A DNA stretch of 64,000 nt from Microbacterium sp. Marseille-Q6648 (GTDB lineage Bacteria > Actinomycetota > Actinomycetes > Actinomycetales > Microbacteriaceae), in contig NZ_CALPBZ010000001.1 in the NCBI RefSeq assembly GCF_943181415.1, positions 1,054,001-1,118,000 on the forward strand, written 5' to 3'. The notes under the pieces were generated by a model, which saw only the letters and a list, made by a program, of their open reading frames with translations, had not been told where the DNA came from and made no database searches. Position numbers and translations under genes: made by a program. Below, piece after piece: positions 61,997 to 64,000 of this stretch; the stretch's first letter is position 1; every line of letters starts with the position of its first letter.

Positions 61997-62611
61997 TCAG
62001 CGGCCGATCGACGGACCGGATGAACCTGGGCCAACGACGGGGCCCGTCGCCTGCTCGCGCAACTGCTGTTCACGGGCCTGAACGTAGACCTCGCGCCCCG
62101 TTTCCTCATCGACGAGACCGGCGACGCGAGCACGATTCATCATTCGCGTCGCCGTGCTGATGCTGACACCGAGCTCCCCTGAGACGAGCTTGAGCGGTGC
62201 GTAGTTGATCACCGACCCGAGACGGTACAGCCTGACCGCCTCACGCAGATTCTGCTCCTCAGAGCGCCCTTCCTCCGCACGCAGGCGAGTGAAGTACTCG
62301 TCGTACGACTCGGGGTCGCCGCCCTGACGGTCGATGCGAACGACGTGAGCCGCCGCCCACTGCACGATCGCTTGCACGCGGATATCGCGCAGCAGGGTCG
62401 TGGTCACCTCGTCCCCGAGCCCACTCCGATCCACCCGCACCGACTCAGCCACCGCGCGCCGCAGTGTCGGGTCGTACACGATGCGCGCATGAACGGCACC
62501 CGGGATGTCAGGAAGGCCGGTCACGACCGCGCCCCACGAGCGGGGAACGTGGATGCCGTCCCCCGCATCGATGGACTCGGCGTCGACCTGTTCGATGACG
62601 AGTTTGGGCAT
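61997..62611 (-). CDS. HTH-containing protein of a probable mobile element
   Basis: A 204-residue protein. The C-terminal third has APLKLVSGELGVSISTATRMMNRARVAGLVDE, a helix-turn-helix of the type found in small phage or plasmid regulators. The N-terminal two-thirds (PKLVIEQVD, VHARIVYDPTLRRAVAESV) has no recognised domain. It is divergent from the excisionase-like gene and shares the region with it. Function is probably DNA binding. Confidence 0.6.
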   Translation of the reverse strand: MPKLVIEQVDAESIDAGDGIHVPRSWGAVVTGLPDIPGAVHARIVYDPTLRRAVAESVRVDRSGLGDEVTTTLLRDIRVQAIVQWAAAHVVRIDRQGGDPESYDEYFTRLRAEEGRSEEQNLREAVRLYRLGSVINYAPLKLVSGELGVSISTATRMMNRARVAGLVDEETGREVYVQAREQQLREQATGPVVGPGSSGPSIGR

Positions 62612-62640
62612 GGTCCGAGTGTGTCAGTCCAACCTTCTCT

Positions 62641-62698
62641 GAGCAAGCGATGACATCGGGCATTCATGGGTGTACAGTGCGTGAGCAAGTGATGTCAT
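62641..62698. promoter_or_regulatory. Direct/inverted repeats in the divergent promoter
   Basis: GAGCAAGCGATGACAT (62641-62656) and GAGCAAGTGATGTCAT (62683-62698) are 42 bp apart and share 14 of 16 positions. ATGACATC also appears in both orientations. The pair lies between the HTH protein and the excisionase-like gene and could be an operator for either. Confidence 0.4.
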
Positions 62699-62723
62699 TA
62701 GTTGCCCACCAAAGGAGAACGTC

Positions 62724-62903
62724 ATGAGTACGTCACCAACCTCACTCGCACTGACTATGAAGGACGCCGCGAAACTCGTGGGCGTGGACTACCGCACGAT
62801 CAAGCTTGGGATCGAGAACGGGACCATCCCAACCGTCCAACTTGGTCCGCGACGAATGATCCCCCGGGTTCCGCTGCTGCGCGCATTCGGCGTCGACGTC
62901 TGA
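62724..62903 (+). CDS. Excisionase/HTH-family small protein
   Basis: A 59-residue protein: LTMKDAAKLVGVDYRTIKLG forms an excisionase-type winged HTH, followed by a strand pair (TIPTVQLGPRRMIPRVPLL). AAAGGAGAAC lies about 7 nt before the ATG, an excellent ribosome site. It suggests a phage or integrative-element origin. Too short for many gene finders. Integrase is not seen in the window. Confidence 0.7.
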   Translation: MSTSPTSLALTMKDAAKLVGVDYRTIKLGIENGTIPTVQLGPRRMIPRVPLLRAFGVDV

Positions 62904-63239
62904 ACAACCGGCGGCTCAAGGAACGGAAGCCGCCCGTTTGCTCGGGATCCGTAAACGGGCAATGCGCGAGAGAGGTGGGTCGCGGGCATGGCCTGTGCGT
63001 GCTCGATTGAGGTTCCCAAACAAGCGACCCATGACGCCCGGCATGTTGGTGGAGCTTCCCGGCAAAGTGCCAGATGGGTGGCTCTGATCCTCCGCGTCGA
63101 GATCGGGATGGCCACCTTCCCGGGTTCGGTGTGGACTGCGATGGCCTGCTCACCGGAGTGCGGCGGTCGGCACCGACCCATTCGTCGTGCTGTGCCGATA
63201 TGTTCGGACTGAACTGAACACTTCGAAACGAGGGGACGG
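62904..63239. other. Gene-free stretch between island genes
   Basis: Nothing I would call a gene. It holds CCCGTTT...AAACGGG, a 7-bp hairpin near 62934-62959, which overlaps the 21-nt repeat at 62945. The opposite-strand ORF at 62789-63181 shows no recognisable domain. Confidence 0.4.
62945..62965. repeat. 21-nt interspersed repeat, copy 1
   Basis: GGATCCGTAAACGGGCAATGC, matching copy 2 at 63801 in 19 of 21 positions. It lies after the excisionase-like gene. Confidence 0.6.
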
Positions 63240-63725
63240 ATGGTTAGTCAATACACATGGATGCCGAGTGGTTTTAGCGCAAGCCTCACGGGAGGGGGCA
63301 TCTCCGGCACCTGGATCAAGTCGGACGCATCGATCTGCCAGGGATTCGTCGACTATGTCGCCGATAAGCGCTTCGTGATCGACGACGTCCGTGATGAGAT
63401 CAGCGACCATGTGTTGGCGTCCGTGCAGAAGGTAAGGGAGTACTCGGTCCAGTCGATGCACCTTCCACGAAGCAAGACTGCCCGGCAATCCATGAAGAAG
63501 GTCGCTGACGCCTGTCGCGATTATGTGCGTGGTGCGACCCCCAACGCCGACCAGGAGACCCTCGACGTCGCGCTGCAGGCGCTGCGAAAGCGGATCGGTT
63601 CGGAGCTCGTCGCACTCGTAACCAAGTACTCCCTCGACTGCGATCTGGATCTCTCGCGCTATACCGAGGACGGCGTCGAGGTGCTTGAGCGATGGATGCG
63701 AGAGGAGCCCTACGAAGTCGAATAG
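63240..63725 (+). CDS. Hypothetical protein of the right-end island
   Basis: A 161-residue protein with no recognised domain. It is mainly helical with repeated Lys/Arg and Asp/Glu, e.g. RDEISDHVLASVQKVREYS and LQALRKRIGSELVALV. GAGGGGACGG precedes the ATG. Lower GC than the backbone supports the same origin as the neighbours. Confidence 0.6.
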   Translation: MVSQYTWMPSGFSASLTGGGISGTWIKSDASICQGFVDYVADKRFVIDDVRDEISDHVLASVQKVREYSVQSMHLPRSKTARQSMKKVADACRDYVRGATPNADQETLDVALQALRKRIGSELVALVTKYSLDCDLDLSRYTEDGVEVLERWMREEPYEVE

Positions 63726-63800
63726 GCCGAACGAGGGCGATCAAGGCTTCACTGCACTGATCAAGACCGGTGCGATCGCGGTGGCATCTACCTGGCGGCA

Positions 63801-63821
63801 GGATCCATAAACGGGCATTGC
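63801..63821. repeat. 21-nt interspersed repeat, copy 2
   Basis: GGATCCATAAACGGGCATTGC, located 76 nt after the stop of the hypothetical gene at 63240. See copy 1. Confidence 0.6.
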
Positions 63822-63842
63822 CCGCTGAGCGGGCCGCTTCGT

Positions 63843-64000
63843 TCAAGCCAGGTCGGATATGACCTGTTCCATCAGCATTCCTTTCGCCTCCAGTCCGACT
63901 TCGAGGTCGATAGTCCCGGCTAGAACTGGGAGAGCATCGCTTTGCGAGCATTCTCGACGTTCATGTTCCCCGGTATCGGCCACAGACTTGCTCCGCTCAC
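63843..64000 (-). CDS. Possible C-terminal end of a minus-strand gene (partial)
   Basis: An open reading frame from the right edge to a stop at 63843 (52 codons). Its tail reads LAGTIDLEVGLEAKGMLMEQ followed by VISDLA, which looks like real protein, but no family is recognised and the start is outside the window. Confidence 0.35.
   Translation of the reverse strand, partial: ERSKSVADTGEHERRECSQSDALPVLAGTIDLEVGLEAKGMLMEQVISDLA

Noticed and set aside
62789-63181. 130-codon minus-strand ORF
   Set aside because: Overlaps the better-supported excisionase-like gene, lacks a ribosome site and shows no domain.

Overview
The window is chromosomal DNA of a high-GC actinobacterium, most likely Microbacterium or a close relative in Microbacteriaceae. 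This rests on the roughly 70% GC content, the class Ib nrdHIEF operon, an Lsr2 nucleoid protein, an ATP-dependent DNA ligase beside DoxX-type membrane proteins, a mycobacterium-like galU/rimJ/membrane-protein block, and many genes whose start codon lies 6-7 nt behind a TANNNT-type -10 element (apparent leaderless mRNAs). The taxonomic call is inference from gene content, not from a marker gene.

Layout. 1-2200: M20 peptidase start (partial), Gfo/Idh/MocA oxidoreductase and NYN-domain protein. 2200-10140: ROK regulator and two tandem, paralogous CUT2-type sugar ABC transporters (binding protein, ATPase, permease, twice). 10150-17800: DNA ligase with DoxX protein, a 973-residue kinase/M23-like/aminotransferase fusion, DUF3817 protein, methyltransferase, second DoxX protein. 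17650-22770: nrdHIEF, interrupted between nrdE and nrdF by a GIY-YIG/NUMOD3 homing-endonuclease gene and ending in a 45-residue coupled ORF. 22770-30940: MFS transporter, hydrolase, LuxR regulator, secreted protein, acyl-CoA dehydrogenase, DUF445, AIG2-like, HutG-like arginase-fold enzyme and SixA-like phosphatase. 31290-36740: histidine utilisation (hutHUI with divergent IclR regulator). 36830-42190: eRF1-like protein, YbaK-like protein, P-type ATPase, amino-acid dehydrogenase. Two clusters of a palindromic ~100-bp repeat lie at 30.97-31.25 kb and 41.74-42.19 kb.

42296-46540: tRNA-Ala(CGC) and a block syntenic with mycobacterial Rv0985c-Rv0996 (membrane divisome candidate, RimJ-like acetyltransferase, galU, 5-formyl-THF cyclo-ligase, FmdB, mscL), but without the moeA/glp gene expected there. 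46560-54320: a large helicase-like protein with degraded Walker motifs, an MGMT homologue lacking its acceptor cysteine, an acetate-type symporter with DUF485 partner and a RamA-like regulator. 54389-59877: a five-gene overlapping operon (NAGPA-like protein, GT2-GtrA, DUF4956, VTC, DUF4353 lipoprotein) of unknown cell-surface function, with an 18-C homopolymer in its first gene. 59900-61550: Lsr2 behind a 15-bp inverted repeat, a cysteine-free HesB/IscA-like protein and a secreted protein. 61650-64000: lower-GC, gene-poor DNA with an HTH protein, an excisionase-like protein and a hypothetical, probably a remnant or edge of an integrated element.

Most transcription units are short and tightly overlapping (ATGA, GTGA or TGATG junctions), implying translational coupling. 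No rRNA, IS transposase, CRISPR array or complete prophage was seen.
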